NCBI GenBank assembly: GCA_023957315.1
Contig: JAMLHE010000007.1
Coordinates: forward strand, 115,286 to 179,285
From: Candidatus Kapaibacterium sp.
Lineage (GTDB): Bacteria > Bacteroidota > Ignavibacteria > Kapaibacteriales > UBA2268
Length of the DNA: 64,000 nucleotides
Direction: 5' to 3'
Below the pieces are notes generated by a model, which was not told where the DNA came from, did no database searches, and worked only from the letters and a program-made list of their open reading frames with translations. Numbering within the stretch: the stretch's first letter is position 1; the number at the start of each line of letters is the position of its first letter. Below are positions 46,302-57,100 of this stretch, piece after piece. Both the position numbers and the translations under genes were made by a program.

Positions 46302-47105
46302 TTACCAAATTGTCCAGCCGCCATCTATAATGAGATTGGCGCCTGTCATGTAAGAAGAGGCTTCAGATGCCAAAAAAACAAGCCCACCCATATATTCATC
46401 GGGTTGAGCCATTCGCCCGAGAGGTGTTCGTTCTGAGTATTTTTGGATGAAGAATTCATCTTGGCTATTTTCAACTCCACCGGGCGAAAGTGCATTCACA
46501 CGGACTCCGCATTTCCCCCAATACGCTGCCAAATACTTGGTGAATGATATCACAGCACCTTTTGTTGTGGGGTAGGCGGGAGATTTGTACATTTTGCGAA
46601 TGCCCTCTTTATCCAAGTACAAAGATTGGTCGGGCGCAACAATCCCATAAGTTGAAGCAATATTTATTATGCTTCCGCTTTTGTTTTCCGCCATTTCACT
46701 GCCAATCACTTGCGAAGTCAGAAACATGCCCGTAACGTTGACATCCACGATTTTTCTGAAAAATTCTAAGCTGTAATTTTCAAATTTTGATTCATCTAAC
46801 GAATTCAGAGGATTTTCCATCATATCGTTAATGGCGGCATTATTGACAAGTATATCCACTTTTCCGAACATACTGATTGTGTCGGAAAGCAATGAATATA
46901 GCTCACTTTTTTGGGTGATATCGCAAGCAATTCCAATTGATTTTGTCGGCAAAGTTTCGGATAATTCGATGCACTTTTCGATATCCACGTCTGTTGCAAC
47001 TACGTTTGCACCCGCTTCCGATAAAGCTTTGCAATGATAACGTCCGATTAAACCCGTAGCTCCGGTTACAATTGCAACCTTTCCTTTTAATGAAAATATT
47101 TCCAT
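46302..47105 (-). CDS. Short-chain dehydrogenase/reductase of the sugar-acid operon
   Basis: This 267-residue Rossmann enzyme starts at ATG 47105 (MEIFSLKGKVAIVTG), one base after the aminotransferase stop; a longer frame to 47201 overlaps that gene. NAD(P) motif GATGLIG, NNAA (DILVNNAAIND), catalytic Ser in IINIASTYG and Y-x3-K in SPAYPTTKGAVISF are present, with the C-terminal GANLIIDGGWTIW of classical SDRs. It should oxidise or reduce a hydroxyl of a sugar intermediate; direction unknown. It lies between the aminotransferase and neuB. Confidence 0.9.
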   Translation of the reverse strand: MEIFSLKGKVAIVTGATGLIGRYHCKALSEAGANVVATDVDIEKCIELSETLPTKSIGIACDITQKSELYSLLSDTISMFGKVDILVNNAAINDMMENPLNSLDESKFENYSLEFFRKIVDVNVTGMFLTSQVIGSEMAENKSGSIINIASTYGIVAPDQSLYLDKEGIRKMYKSPAYPTTKGAVISFTKYLAAYWGKCGVRVNALSPGGVENSQDEFFIQKYSERTPLGRMAQPDEYMGGLVFLASEASSYMTGANLIIDGGWTIW

Positions 47106-47106
47106 G

Positions 47107-48438
47107 TTAGTTCTTCGGTTTGATGTTAAAATTGCCAACTCTTCTGAAAACAGGCTCGATTGGAGTTCCGAGTAAACTTTTTTCGAGACTATCGGTTTCA
47201 ATTGCCTCTTTGAGCATTACTAAGACTTCGGAATATGCTTTCAAAGTATATGCAATATCTTCATCGGAATGTGAATAAGACATATTGTGAAATCCTGACC
47301 ACAAAATGCCACGTTTCAGGAACTCTTGTTGCATGAATGATTTCATAATTAATGGATTTCCGGCTTTTGCATCGAACGTAAGCATTGTTCTGAACGGATA
47401 GCCGCTAATTCCTACATAATCAATTCCAATCTCATGAATCATTGATTTGATACCGTTTTTGAGAATTGTGCCTTTATTATGCAAAGATGCAATTACATCT
47501 TTTCGTTGCATTTCTTCTATTGTGGCTTTAGCTGCTGCCAATGACAATGCTTCGCCACCAAAAGTCGTAAAGAAAAATACATCTTTATCGAGCAATTGCA
47601 TAATATCGGCTCGCCCGGTGAGAATTGACAAGGGCATTCCGTTAGCAACTGCTTTGGAAAATACAGCCAAATCCGCTTTTATTCCAAAATATTCTTGTGC
47701 ACCACCCATAGCCATTCGGAAACCCGTCCACATTTCATCGAAAATTAGGACAATTCCCTTTTCTGTGCATATTTCGCGTAATTTATGAAGAAAATTATCT
47801 CGCGGCTCCTCGAAAACAACGGGTTCGAGAATGATTGCGGCAGTATCTTCATCAATTGAATTCAAAACGCTATCAATGTCATTATAAGCAAAAGTATATG
47901 TCAAATCTGTGATTTCCTGCGGAATGCCTTTGTTGCGGTCTGTAACGGCGATATACCAATCATGCCAACCGTGATATCCACAACATAGCACTTTGTTTTT
48001 CCCTGTGAAAGCTCTTGCTAACCGAATAGCAGCGGTCGTAACGTCGCATCCCGTCTTGCTATATCGCACTGCTTCTGCATTAGGGATAATTGATGAAATT
48101 AATTCAGCAACTTCAACTTCCAATGGGTGCATCAGCGAGAATGTAATTCCACTTTCGAGCTGCTCTTTAATCGCTTGGTCAACACTTGGGTAGCAATATC
48201 CGAGCGATAAAGGTCCGACGCCCATAGTATAATCAATATATTCATTGCCATCAACATCCCAAACGTGAGCACCGGAGCCTCGCTGCAAATAGTGAGGTGC
48301 AATTCCGCGTACGTGTTGCCCGGGTCCTTTTGCCAAAGTTTGCGTTCTTGCAGGAATTAATTTCTCAGCTCGTGCAAGCAATTCCTTGGATTTTTCAATT
48401 TTCGGGAAATTATCGTTCAATCCTACTGTGTTAGCCAT
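47107..48438 (-). CDS. Class III aminotransferase, glutamate-1-semialdehyde aminomutase-like
   Basis: This 443-residue PLP enzyme starts at ATG 48438 with AAAGGAG upstream and 1 bp after the transketolase stop. Signature features are HVWDVDGNEYIDYTMGVGPLSLGY, CGYHGWHDWYIA, IFDEMWTGFRMA and the Schiff-base Lys in FSKAVANGMPLS. This subgroup of GSA-aminomutase homologues is common in polysaccharide clusters, where it aminates sugar or short-chain carbonyl compounds rather than making 5-aminolevulinate. The lack of haem genes nearby and the sugar-acid operon support that reading. Confidence 0.9.
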   Translation of the reverse strand: MANTVGLNDNFPKIEKSKELLARAEKLIPARTQTLAKGPGQHVRGIAPHYLQRGSGAHVWDVDGNEYIDYTMGVGPLSLGYCYPSVDQAIKEQLESGITFSLMHPLEVEVAELISSIIPNAEAVRYSKTGCDVTTAAIRLARAFTGKNKVLCCGYHGWHDWYIAVTDRNKGIPQEITDLTYTFAYNDIDSVLNSIDEDTAAIILEPVVFEEPRDNFLHKLREICTEKGIVLIFDEMWTGFRMAMGGAQEYFGIKADLAVFSKAVANGMPLSILTGRADIMQLLDKDVFFFTTFGGEALSLAAAKATIEEMQRKDVIASLHNKGTILKNGIKSMIHEIGIDYVGISGYPFRTMLTFDAKAGNPLIMKSFMQQEFLKRGILWSGFHNMSYSHSDEDIAYTLKAYSEVLVMLKEAIETDSLEKSLLGTPIEPVFRRVGNFNIKPKN

Positions 48439-48439
48439 C

Positions 48440-49366
48440 TTATCTGCTCCTTTTGAATTCATCGTAAATCCTGTTCGCTATCAAACTTCCCGCTAAACCT
48501 TCGTGCAATAAAATATCATCAATATTATGGGCAGGTTTGAAGTATTTATCCTTCAATCCCATCGGCAATACCGGACAAAATAATTTATTGCGATTTAAGA
48601 TTTGGCAAACTGCTGAATACAAGCCGTTGGATTCGAAATGGTCTTCGAGAGTGACTATAAGTTGGGTTTCATGTGCGGCATTCAAAATCGCTTCAGTATC
48701 AATTGGCTTAACGGTTCTCAAATTGAAAAGTCTGACCGAAATTCCTAATTCTTCGAGTTTTTTGGAAGCGAGTAGCCCTTGCTTGAGCATTGGTCCATAG
48801 CTGAATATTGTAACATTGATTCCATCTTTAATTTGCTCGGCTTTGCCAATTTCAAATTGTGTTTTGTGGTTGATTATTTTTGGATTATCGGTATAGCGAA
48901 TGTAGTAAGGCTCATCGCTTGCGATAATTTGCGGCAAACAGAGCAACAAATCATCAATATCAGCCGGTGCGAATACATTCATGCCGGGGATGCCCATCAT
49001 CAAACCCACATCATCAACTGCTTGATGAGTAGCGCCATTTGCCGTGGACAATATTCCGGGAATGTAGCCTACAAGTTTGACGGGCAACTTCGGGTAGCCA
49101 ATATCTGTACGAACAAATTCGAAAGCTCTGCCCGTTAAAAACATTGCTAAGGCATGAATTATTGGTTTTTTGCCTCTGAGTGCCATTCCTGCGGCAGCTC
49201 CTGCTAATGTCATTTCGCATATCCCGACATCAACAAAGCGTTCGCCTAACATCCCCGGAATATTGCGAATTGCGGCTCTGTTTTCAGCTGTCATCACAAC
49301 TAGCGACGGGTCTTTTTGGCACAATTGATAAATCAATTGCTCATAGTTTGTTATTTCCGAATTCAT
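48440..49366 (-). CDS. Transketolase C-terminal subunit (pyrimidine-binding half)
   Basis: This 308-residue protein corresponds to the second half of transketolase: Pyr domain (FVDVGICEMTLAGAAAGMALRGKKPIIHA, conserved catalytic Glu in ICEMT) and C-terminal domain (INVTIFSYGPMLKQGLLASKKLEELGISVRLFNLRTVKPID, VTLEDHF). It pairs with the upstream N-terminal subunit to form the ThDP site. The start ATG overlaps the stop of the N-terminal gene by 4 bp (ATGA), typical of coupled subunits. Split transketolases of this sort are usual in secondary carbohydrate clusters. Confidence 0.92.
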   Translation of the reverse strand: MNSEITNYEQLIYQLCQKDPSLVVMTAENRAAIRNIPGMLGERFVDVGICEMTLAGAAAGMALRGKKPIIHALAMFLTGRAFEFVRTDIGYPKLPVKLVGYIPGILSTANGATHQAVDDVGLMMGIPGMNVFAPADIDDLLLCLPQIIASDEPYYIRYTDNPKIINHKTQFEIGKAEQIKDGINVTIFSYGPMLKQGLLASKKLEELGISVRLFNLRTVKPIDTEAILNAAHETQLIVTLEDHFESNGLYSAVCQILNRNKLFCPVLPMGLKDKYFKPAHNIDDILLHEGLAGSLIANRIYDEFKRSR

Positions 49367-50175
49367 GCAATCTCCTTCTTAAACGCTTGATATTCATCGT
49401 TGCTAATGTTGCAAAACCACTTGTCCGCTTGATTTTCCCACTCTTTAATTCCCTTTCCTCTTATCGTATCAGCGATTATTACACTTGGTTTGCCGTAGGA
49501 ATAAGGCACGTCATCAAGTGATTGTCTGATTTCCTCGAATGAGTGCCCGTTAATTCGTCTGACACCGCAATTGAATGCTAAAAATTTATCAGCTATAGGC
49601 TCGATTGGCAACAAATGTTCGGTTTGGAGATTTGCTTGAAATTTATTTCGGTCAATTATTATAATTAAATTGTCAAGATTTTTCGATGCTGCTACCATTA
49701 CGGCTTCCCAATTGGAACCCTCGTTTAATTCGCCGTCTCCGAGTATGACAATGACTTTATTATTTATTTTGTCAATTTTCAATGACAATGCAACTCCAAC
49801 CGAAATTGGCAAAGCATGACCGAGTGAACCGGAATGGAATTCAATTCCCGGGATATTCGTGTTCGGATGCCAATAAATGTCATCTTTTATTTTTAAATGA
49901 TTATTAAATCTTGCCGCATCAAGCCAGCCAAGTTCCGCAAATGCCCCATAGAGCGCCGGAACCGCATGACCCTTGGAAAGGAATAAAAAATCCCGCTCAT
50001 CTGAGACAAGCAATTCCTTGCTGATATTCATGTAGTTATTGTACAAGTACGTAACGAGCTCAACCATCGAAAGTGAAGCGCCGGCAAAGCATCCTCCGTT
50101 CGTGGACATCTTGAGAATGTGTTGGCGTACATTTTTCGCGAATTGAGTCAATTCTTTTTCGCTGTGAATTTTCAA
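49363..50175 (-). CDS. Transketolase N-terminal subunit (ThDP-binding half)
   Basis: This 270-residue ThDP-binding half of a split transketolase has SLGHALPISVGVALSLK and the ThDP/Mg motif ILGDGELNEGSNWEAVMVAASKNLDNLIIIIDRNK (GDG with the distal N). LFLSKGHAVPALYGAF gives the conserved KGH. It transfers two-carbon units between sugar phosphates or aldehydes. In this operon it may build a ketose backbone for the sugar acid, which is inference. The gene is coupled (ATGA) with the C-terminal subunit and 18 bp after the cytidylyltransferase gene. Confidence 0.92.
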   Translation of the reverse strand: MKIHSEKELTQFAKNVRQHILKMSTNGGCFAGASLSMVELVTYLYNNYMNISKELLVSDERDFLFLSKGHAVPALYGAFAELGWLDAARFNNHLKIKDDIYWHPNTNIPGIEFHSGSLGHALPISVGVALSLKIDKINNKVIVILGDGELNEGSNWEAVMVAASKNLDNLIIIIDRNKFQANLQTEHLLPIEPIADKFLAFNCGVRRINGHSFEEIRQSLDDVPYSYGKPSVIIADTIRGKGIKEWENQADKWFCNISNDEYQAFKKEIA

Positions 50176-50193
50176 AATATTTACCTTTTATTT

Positions 50194-50988
50194 TTAATAA
50201 TTTTTGATTGTCTTTAGTTCGCTCAGATGATTTTTGTACCAATATTCACCTGCGTAATCCTTGTTTAGTTGCATGATTTCCGGCTTTTCTTGTAATAAAT
50301 CCAATATATCTTCAAGCTCGAAATATTTCTTATTCGGATATAAATTTTCATATATCGCTTTGATAAATATTAAATCTTCGGGGTAATCAATCGTAAAGCG
50401 GTGGCTTTTGGAAAAATCTAATTCGCTTTCCCAAATTACATTTTCGATGCGAAATAATTCCGGATTTTCCCAAATGTAAGGCGTCGTATGTTCAAGTTCG
50501 AAGTCTTTGCTTGCATTTTGCCAAACGTTTTGCATAGCTTTCATGCTAATTATTTCCACATCATTGCCATCAGGATAGCTCGCCGGATGGAGATTGCTTA
50601 CGTAGTCAATTTCGGGAGATAATTCGATGTATTTCGCTAAAACTTTGTCAATCGCTTTCGGTGAAATTAGTGGACAATCCGATGGAATCTTGACGATTGC
50701 ATCTGCTTCATAAGCCAATCCAGCTTTATAGTGTCTATCGAGCAAATTATTTAGGTCGCCCCTGAAACAGTGAATGTCGTGAAGTTTGCATAGCTCTACA
50801 ATCGGCTCGTCACTTTCATCTGTACTTGTTGCAACAACAATCAAAGGTTCAAGCTTCGATTGTGAAATTCTCTCATATTGATGCAAAAGCAATGGTTTTC
50901 CAAGCACTTCCTGAAGAACTTTCCCGGGGAACCTTGTCGAACTCATTCGAGCTTGAATAACAACGACTATTTTTAAGCCCATGCTCAC
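50194..50988 (-). CDS. SpsF/NeuA-type cytidylyltransferase
   Basis: This 264-residue nucleotidyltransferase has the family N-terminus VVVIQARMSSTRFPGKVLQEVLGKPLL and IVVATSTDESDEPI, then GDLNNLLDRHY, the acidic KIPSDCPLISP metal site and FTIDYPEDLIFI. The SpsF group activates sugar acids with CMP. The start is GTG 50988 overlapping the previous stop (GTGA), or ATG 50982 just inside. With neuB downstream, it is expected to make the CMP-sugar acid donor. Confidence 0.9.
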   Translation of the reverse strand: MSMGLKIVVVIQARMSSTRFPGKVLQEVLGKPLLLHQYERISQSKLEPLIVVATSTDESDEPIVELCKLHDIHCFRGDLNNLLDRHYKAGLAYEADAIVKIPSDCPLISPKAIDKVLAKYIELSPEIDYVSNLHPASYPDGNDVEIISMKAMQNVWQNASKDFELEHTTPYIWENPELFRIENVIWESELDFSKSHRFTIDYPEDLIFIKAIYENLYPNKKYFELEDILDLLQEKPEIMQLNKDYAGEYWYKNHLSELKTIKNY

Positions 50989-52037
50989 AGAACTCCCGCA
51001 AGTGAGCTGACATAATTTTTGATTCTATTTTTAAGTTTTACTGTTTTGGGTTCTTTTTTGGTCAGCTTTTTATTATTGAGCAATTTCAAGCATTCTTGAG
51101 CAATATTTAATGCAGATGTACCGCCATTCTGGATAGGAGTCATTTGCTTCAGCTCATCAATTTCAAAATATGAATAGACCTCTTTCCCTAAAGCAATTCC
51201 GGTATAAACCACAGTCGAATATTTTGTAATCAACACATCGCAATTAGCAATCATTTCGTGAATATTTTCCTGAGTGTAAACCAATGCTTCGGGAGCGTAT
51301 TTGTTGATTTCAGCCGTAGCTTTTTCGTGATTTTCATTCGGATGTAATTTGAAAATTAACTGCTTTCCATTGGCAATTTTTACTGAATATTCAATAAATT
51401 TTTTCCTGTTTTCGAATTTGAATGTCTCGCGCGAATCGGAGGTGGCAACTAAAACAAAATTTCTATACGGAAAATCATTATTGGCGTATTCTTGGCAATT
51501 ATCGAAATTCGGAATGCCAGTAACTCGGATTTTTTCCTCCTTGATGCCATTTTGCACAAATAACTGCTTATATCCCTCAGATGCTACACAAAATATGTCA
51601 TATGCGTCGGATAAGCCATTTGTGGAAGTGCTTGCAATGTATCGCGGAAACTTAAACCACTTCACCAAGTAATATGCGAAATTCTTTGGGTCAGTCATCC
51701 CTTCTTGCACGAGTATGAGCTTCTTATTTTGGATATTCTTGGGAACGAGCAAATCGCTGCAAGTGACAACCAAGTCATAATTGTAGGAATTGCCGTAGTA
51801 ATCCACGCGAAGATTCTCTTTCCAAAGGTAATTCATTGATGCCCCTTTGAAACTTCCGCCCAATATCGAGAAATCAAGATAACCTTTTCGAGCTAAAACA
51901 TCAATGTAGCCATCGGCATAATAAGGTGTGAAAAAACAGTTGTAATACTCGAGGTGCTTAGAAATTGCGTGCATCATTGTGGTTTGATTCAGCGAACCGC
52001 AGATAAATAATATGTTTTTAGTTTCCATTCGTTTCAA
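50985..52037 (-). CDS. GT-B-like transferase, CDP-glycerol glycerophosphotransferase/polysialyltransferase-type
   Basis: This 350-residue protein has no signal or membrane segment. The second half resembles the glycerophosphotransferase/GT-B donor domain: IRVTGIPNFDN, FVLVATSDSRETF, LIFKLHPNENHEKA, ALVYTQENIHEMIANCDVLITKYSTVVYTGIALGKEVYSYF. The KLHP and S-T-V motifs are shared with capsule polymerases that use CMP-Sia or CDP-glycerol. It is the first gene of the operon, so it is a candidate for the transferase that uses the CMP-sugar acid made downstream (inferred). Exact family is uncertain. Confidence 0.72.
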   Translation of the reverse strand: MKRMETKNILFICGSLNQTTMMHAISKHLEYYNCFFTPYYADGYIDVLARKGYLDFSILGGSFKGASMNYLWKENLRVDYYGNSYNYDLVVTCSDLLVPKNIQNKKLILVQEGMTDPKNFAYYLVKWFKFPRYIASTSTNGLSDAYDIFCVASEGYKQLFVQNGIKEEKIRVTGIPNFDNCQEYANNDFPYRNFVLVATSDSRETFKFENRKKFIEYSVKIANGKQLIFKLHPNENHEKATAEINKYAPEALVYTQENIHEMIANCDVLITKYSTVVYTGIALGKEVYSYFEIDELKQMTPIQNGGTSALNIAQECLKLLNNKKLTKKEPKTVKLKNRIKNYVSSLAGVL

Positions 52038-52245
52038 TTTTCCTTTTAATTTTATTTATCAAAAGTAAACTTTGAATTTGAACGCAATATTAAGGAATAA
52101 ATAATGTTCTGTTAATTGCTGATGGCTCTGTTAACCTTGTGTTAATCAATGTTTTCGTACATTAACATTGCGGGGCAAATGTTGATATTTGCTTATGAAT
52201 ATGAAGATTGGTTGAATATGAAAATAGATGAAGCAGGAAATTTTG

Positions 52246-52319
<74 letters not shown>

Positions 52320-52607
52320 AACAAACCAAGTACAAAAATAGCAAACTTGCACGACATTTGAAAGAATAATTTTTTCATCCGACTATATTTTCTCGGTGCT
52401 TTTTTAAGTGCCGAAAAATCAATATATTTGAGATTGATTTTTTATGAAATTAGTGTTAATAATGATTACTATTGACTATACTCAAATGATACGCTCATCC
52501 AAGTCTGACAACTATTTTGGGCATATTCGCATGTCATATCGCAAACGAACACTTTTTGCTCGCCTCATTCCCAAGAAACAAATTTTACAAACATAAATAA
52601 ATTTATC
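52320..52607. other. Intergenic region between tRNA-Pro and guaA
   Basis: 288 bp, A+T-rich. A modest hairpin TCGGTGC/GTGCCGA (52394-52415) is the only clear structure. I do not find a purine riboswitch core, so guaA control is not readable from sequence. Confidence 0.4.
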
Positions 52608-54149
52608 ATGAACATATCTGAAAAAATCGTAATCTTAGACTTTGGCTCACAATACACCCAATTGATAGCCCGTAAAGTCCGTGAACTCGGCGTTTACTGC
52701 GAAATTCACCCATTTTCTGTCAAATTGGAAGCGCTCCAAGCCATCAACCCAAACGGACTCATCCTTTCCGGCGGACCTTCGAGCGTATTTGAAAGCGATG
52801 CTCCAATACCCGGCTTCAACGTTTTCGAGCTCGGGATCCCCGTGCTTGGCATCTGCTACGGCTTGCAACTAACCGCATTCCAACTCGGCGGAGAGGTGGA
52901 CAAAGCCGCAAAACGCGAATATGGCAGAGCTACTTTGCGAATTGACTCATTCGACGACCTTTTTGATGGCGTCAATGCTGCAACCACTGTCTGGATGTCA
53001 CACGGCGACGCACTCACGGCTCCACCCAAAGGATTTGAAATCATTGCTCATTCGGATAATTCGCCGGTTTGTGCAATTCGCTCAGCAGACAAGCAAATTT
53101 TCGGAGTGCAATTCCATCCCGAAGTGCATCATTCCGAGCAAGGCAACATAATTTTGAACAATTTCCTGCGAAAAATTTGCAAAGTAGAAGCAATCTGGTC
53201 TCCGACATCATTCATCGAGCAAGCTATCGCAGACATTCGCGAGAAAGTCGGCGATGGGGGAGTGATTTGCGCCCTCAGCGGCGGAGTAGATTCCACCGTG
53301 CTTGCGGTGCTGCTGCACAAAGCAATCGGGGATAAGTTGCATTGCATCCACGTTGATTCCGGCTTGATGCGACTGAACGAAAGCCGCCAAATCTACGATT
53401 TATTCAAGCACCATTTCGATATTTCCGTTGACATCATAGACGCCGAGAAGCTCTTCCTCGATGCACTCAGCGGCGTTAGCGACCCCGAAAAGAAGCGCAA
53501 AATCATCGGCAACAAATTCATCGAAGTTTTCGAAGTGGAAGCCACAAAATTCAACGATGCGAAATGGCTCGCCCAAGGCACACTTTACCCCGATGTCATC
53601 GAGTCAGTCTCCGTAAAAGGTCCATCGGCAACAATCAAATCCCACCACAACGTTGGCGGGCTGCCCGAAAAAATGAATCTCAAAATCATCGAACCATTTC
53701 GCGAGCTGTTCAAAGATGAAGTGCGTGCCGTCGGTCGCGAGCTCGGAGTGCCCGAATGGTTCGTGAATCGTCACCCATTCCCGGGTCCCGGACTCGGCAT
53801 CCGAATTTTGGGCGACATCACCAAAGATAAAATCGTAACCCTCCAAAAAGCCGACGAAATCTATCTCGACGAAATCCGCACTGCCGGGCTTTACGACGAA
53901 ATCTGGCAAGCATTCGCCGTCTTGCTGCCCGTGAAATCGGTCGGCGTAATGGGTGACGAGCGCACCTACGAGAACACCGCCGTACTTCGCGCCGTAACCA
54001 GCGTGGACGGCATGACTGCAGATTGGTACCCGATGCCCTACGAAGTGCTTGCCCGCATGAGCAACCGCATCATCAACGAAGTGCGTGGCATCAACCGCGT
54101 CGTTTACGACATCACCAGCAAACCACCCGGCACCATCGAGTGGGAGTAG
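52608..54149 (+). CDS. guaA: GMP synthase (glutamine-hydrolysing)
   Basis: This 513-residue enzyme aminates XMP to GMP. The class I glutamine amidotransferase domain (about 5-195) has [10 protein letters not shown] with the nucleophile Cys and [15 protein letters not shown]. The ATP-pyrophosphatase domain has [17 protein letters not shown] (P-loop SGGVDST). The C-terminal dimerisation domain ends in [14 protein letters not shown], the invariant family end. The gene is markedly G+C-richer than its surroundings (35 of 60 bases at 53881-53940 against 17 of 60 at 54841-54900 in the next gene), suggesting unusual codon bias or transfer. It is a single housekeeping gene. Confidence 0.97.
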   Translation: MNISEKIVILDFGSQYTQLIARKVRELGVYCEIHPFSVKLEALQAINPNGLILSGGPSSVFESDAPIPGFNVFELGIPVLGICYGLQLTAFQLGGEVDKAAKREYGRATLRIDSFDDLFDGVNAATTVWMSHGDALTAPPKGFEIIAHSDNSPVCAIRSADKQIFGVQFHPEVHHSEQGNIILNNFLRKICKVEAIWSPTSFIEQAIADIREKVGDGGVICALSGGVDSTVLAVLLHKAIGDKLHCIHVDSGLMRLNESRQIYDLFKHHFDISVDIIDAEKLFLDALSGVSDPEKKRKIIGNKFIEVFEVEATKFNDAKWLAQGTLYPDVIESVSVKGPSATIKSHHNVGGLPEKMNLKIIEPFRELFKDEVRAVGRELGVPEWFVNRHPFPGPGLGIRILGDITKDKIVTLQKADEIYLDEIRTAGLYDEIWQAFAVLLPVKSVGVMGDERTYENTAVLRAVTSVDGMTADWYPMPYEVLARMSNRIINEVRGINRVVYDITSKPPGTIEWE

Positions 54150-54194
54150 GTTAACAGCATTTTTTGATTAATTATTTATAAAAAACTTGAAATT

Positions 54195-57100
54195 ATGACA
54201 AAACAGGAAATTTTAAAATCAATTAGCGACTTTTTCAAACAGGAAATTATTCCTTATGACACTGTAAGTTCGGTTCAATTTGACTTTGAACCAATCAATG
54301 ATTATATTGCTTCCTTGAGAAGTAAAGTAAAATCGGAAACTGCAACAGGACAGCTGTTTTACGAATTTATGAAAAATATTTTTGAAGGTGAAGTTAAACC
54401 GGAAGTCAATATCGAAGGGCGATTTATTGATTTTATTTTGCATGATAGAGGTACAGGTAATCCCATATGTATCGAACTTAAACCGCTGTTTTCTTATAAA
54501 GATTCCAAAAATGCTCTAACTCGATTTGATTTCAATTACAGAAAACATGAGAATCAGATTAAAAATTACCTCAGCAAACGTAATGTTGAATATGTGATTT
54601 TAACAAATGTCGAGCATGTTTATATTTTCAATCGTAACGCTCTAATCAAGTTCGAACCTTTTTCGAGTACTACTTTTGTTGATTTGATTGATGATTACAT
54701 TAATACAGGAAATATGTGGGATGTCCTTCGGCGAAGGGAAGATGATGAATATACGCATGATTTGGACACGGCATTTTTTAATGATTTAAAAAAATGGTAC
54801 TCCGAATTTAGTTATGTCAAGATGTTAGGCAATGCGAATTTTTCTCATGAAGAAGTTGTTGTGCTCTTCTTGAATAAATTCATTTTCATTAAAACTCTTG
54901 AGGATTACGGTTTAATTCCATATCGCTTTATTCAAGATGAATTTGAAAAAATGGTAGATAGATGGGGCGTTAAGGGAAATCAACAAGTATTTTCTAATTT
55001 TTTCAATGTTATTGAGAAATTTTTTCAAGATTTCTATAATACCGAACTTTTTGACCATTATTTTTGGGATTATGTTGACAAAAACAAATCTAACTTAACC
55101 ACTTTCCGAAAAGTATTCGAACTAATTCTTGGTTTAGATAGATGGTCAAGCACTTTTGGCAAGGGTTTGGTTCATTATAATTATAGAAAAATTAACGAAG
55201 ACATTTTCGGTAAAGCTTATGAAACATGGATAGCCGAAAATCGAAAAGATGAAGGAATTTACTATACTCCGGCTTCAATTACTGTCTATATGGCTGATAT
55301 GATTGTGGATTCACTTTTTGAGCAACCTGTGAATGAACTTATTGCCGAATTGAAAAAAAGCAACTTAGATGAAAATCTTGTTCACTCGTTGACTGATAAA
55401 ATCACTTCTATCAAAATTATTGACAGCACATCGGGCAGTGGAAGCTTTTTGATAAAGGTTTTAAGGAGAATATATACTCATTATGAGCGGTTGAAAGATT
55501 CTACTGAATGGGCGAGTCAATTTGATAGCAAAAAACTGGCGAGTACGCCCATAAATGTTAGAATTGTTGACCAATTCCGTCAGGATATGGATTTTATAAC
55601 CGGCAACGAACTTTTTCTTATTTCCAAGATTATAATCAGACACATTTTTGGTGCCGATAAAGATGAAAGAGCGATTGATACTGCAAAAACTAATATGTGG
55701 AAGGAAGCTGTTAAACTCAATCCACAAATTTACAATTTCAGATATTTACCTGAAGAAAAAGAACATATTTTACCAAATCTGGGAATGAATTTCATAAAAG
55801 GGGATTCTTTATCCGATATTGATTTTGATTTGCAGATTCAAATAATTTCTGAGAATTTCAAAGACGAAATTATCGAATTGCATCTTATCCGAAATAGTTA
55901 TCTATATGATGTTTTCAATCCTGCATTGCTTGAAAATGTGAATAGCATTAAAGATATTATTCGTAATAAATTGAAAGAGGAATCAGATTTCGCCGATGCA
56001 TTATTTTTTCCGCTCGAATACTTCTTCTGCTTTTTTGATAAGCATGGCAATCCATTACCGAAATCTCAACGCGGTTTTGACGGAATTATCAGCAATCCGC
56101 CTTGGGAAGCTATTAAACCCGTGAAAAAGGAGTTTGCGAAACAAGGTAAATTTGAAATGGATGTCCTTAAATTTAACAAATGGTTCGATTTGAAAATCAA
56201 TACTGATGCTGAATTTAAAGTAAAATGGAATTCATATACCGACAATTACAAGAAATACACTCAGTACCTTTATTCAAAATACTCTCACCAAAGTTCCGGC
56301 GACCCGAATTTTTACAAATTCTTTATGGAAAGAGATTTCCAAATTATCAAGGATGATGCTTTGTATTGTTTGCTTGTGCCTTCCGGCTTCCAAATTGATG
56401 AAGGTGCAAATATGCTACGTAAGCTGTTAATCGAAGATAACAAACTGATGGAACTTTCTTCTTTCGAAAATAAAGGTTATCAAGAGCTTGGTAAAAGGAA
56501 CAAAACAAAACTATTTCCGGAAGTACATCCACAATTTAAATACTCTGTTGTATATGCCCGTAAAACTAAGCTAGAAAGTAGTAATTACAAATTCAAAGCA
56601 AAATTTTATTTGCATAACCCGAATGATTTATATAATGACGATTTTATATACTACGATATAGAGAAAATAAAACAATTCTCTCCGACTAATATTTCCATTA
56701 TGGAATTCAAATCCGATAAAGATTATGAAATTTGCAGCAAGATTTTGAGTGACCACAAAAAAATGTTGGATACTAATATAAAATTAAGAAGCGAATTTCA
56801 CATGACAAATGACAGTAACTTATTCAACTCTTTGGATGATTTGAAAATTGCTAAGGGCAGAAAATTTCTGAGGCTTTACGAGGGCAAAATGATTCATCAA
56901 TATAACGCCAATTATTCTATCCCTCGATATTTTATTGACGAAGAAGCTGCCTGTGATATACTTTTACGTAAAGTGCTTCATCGGATTAAATCCGAAAATA
57001 AACTTTCTGCACAAGAGATTGACACACTTGATTATGGAGAAAATTTCAAACTTGACTATCAAACTTACAGGCTTGCTTATCGTGCTATAGGACGTTCTAC

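Noticed and set aside
47107..48438. True hemL (tetrapyrrole synthesis)
   Set aside because: Located inside the sugar-acid operon, with no haem genes near; GSA-aminomutase-like paralogues are common in polysaccharide clusters.
52320..52607. Purine riboswitch upstream of guaA
   Set aside because: Looked for the conserved three-way-junction core; not found.
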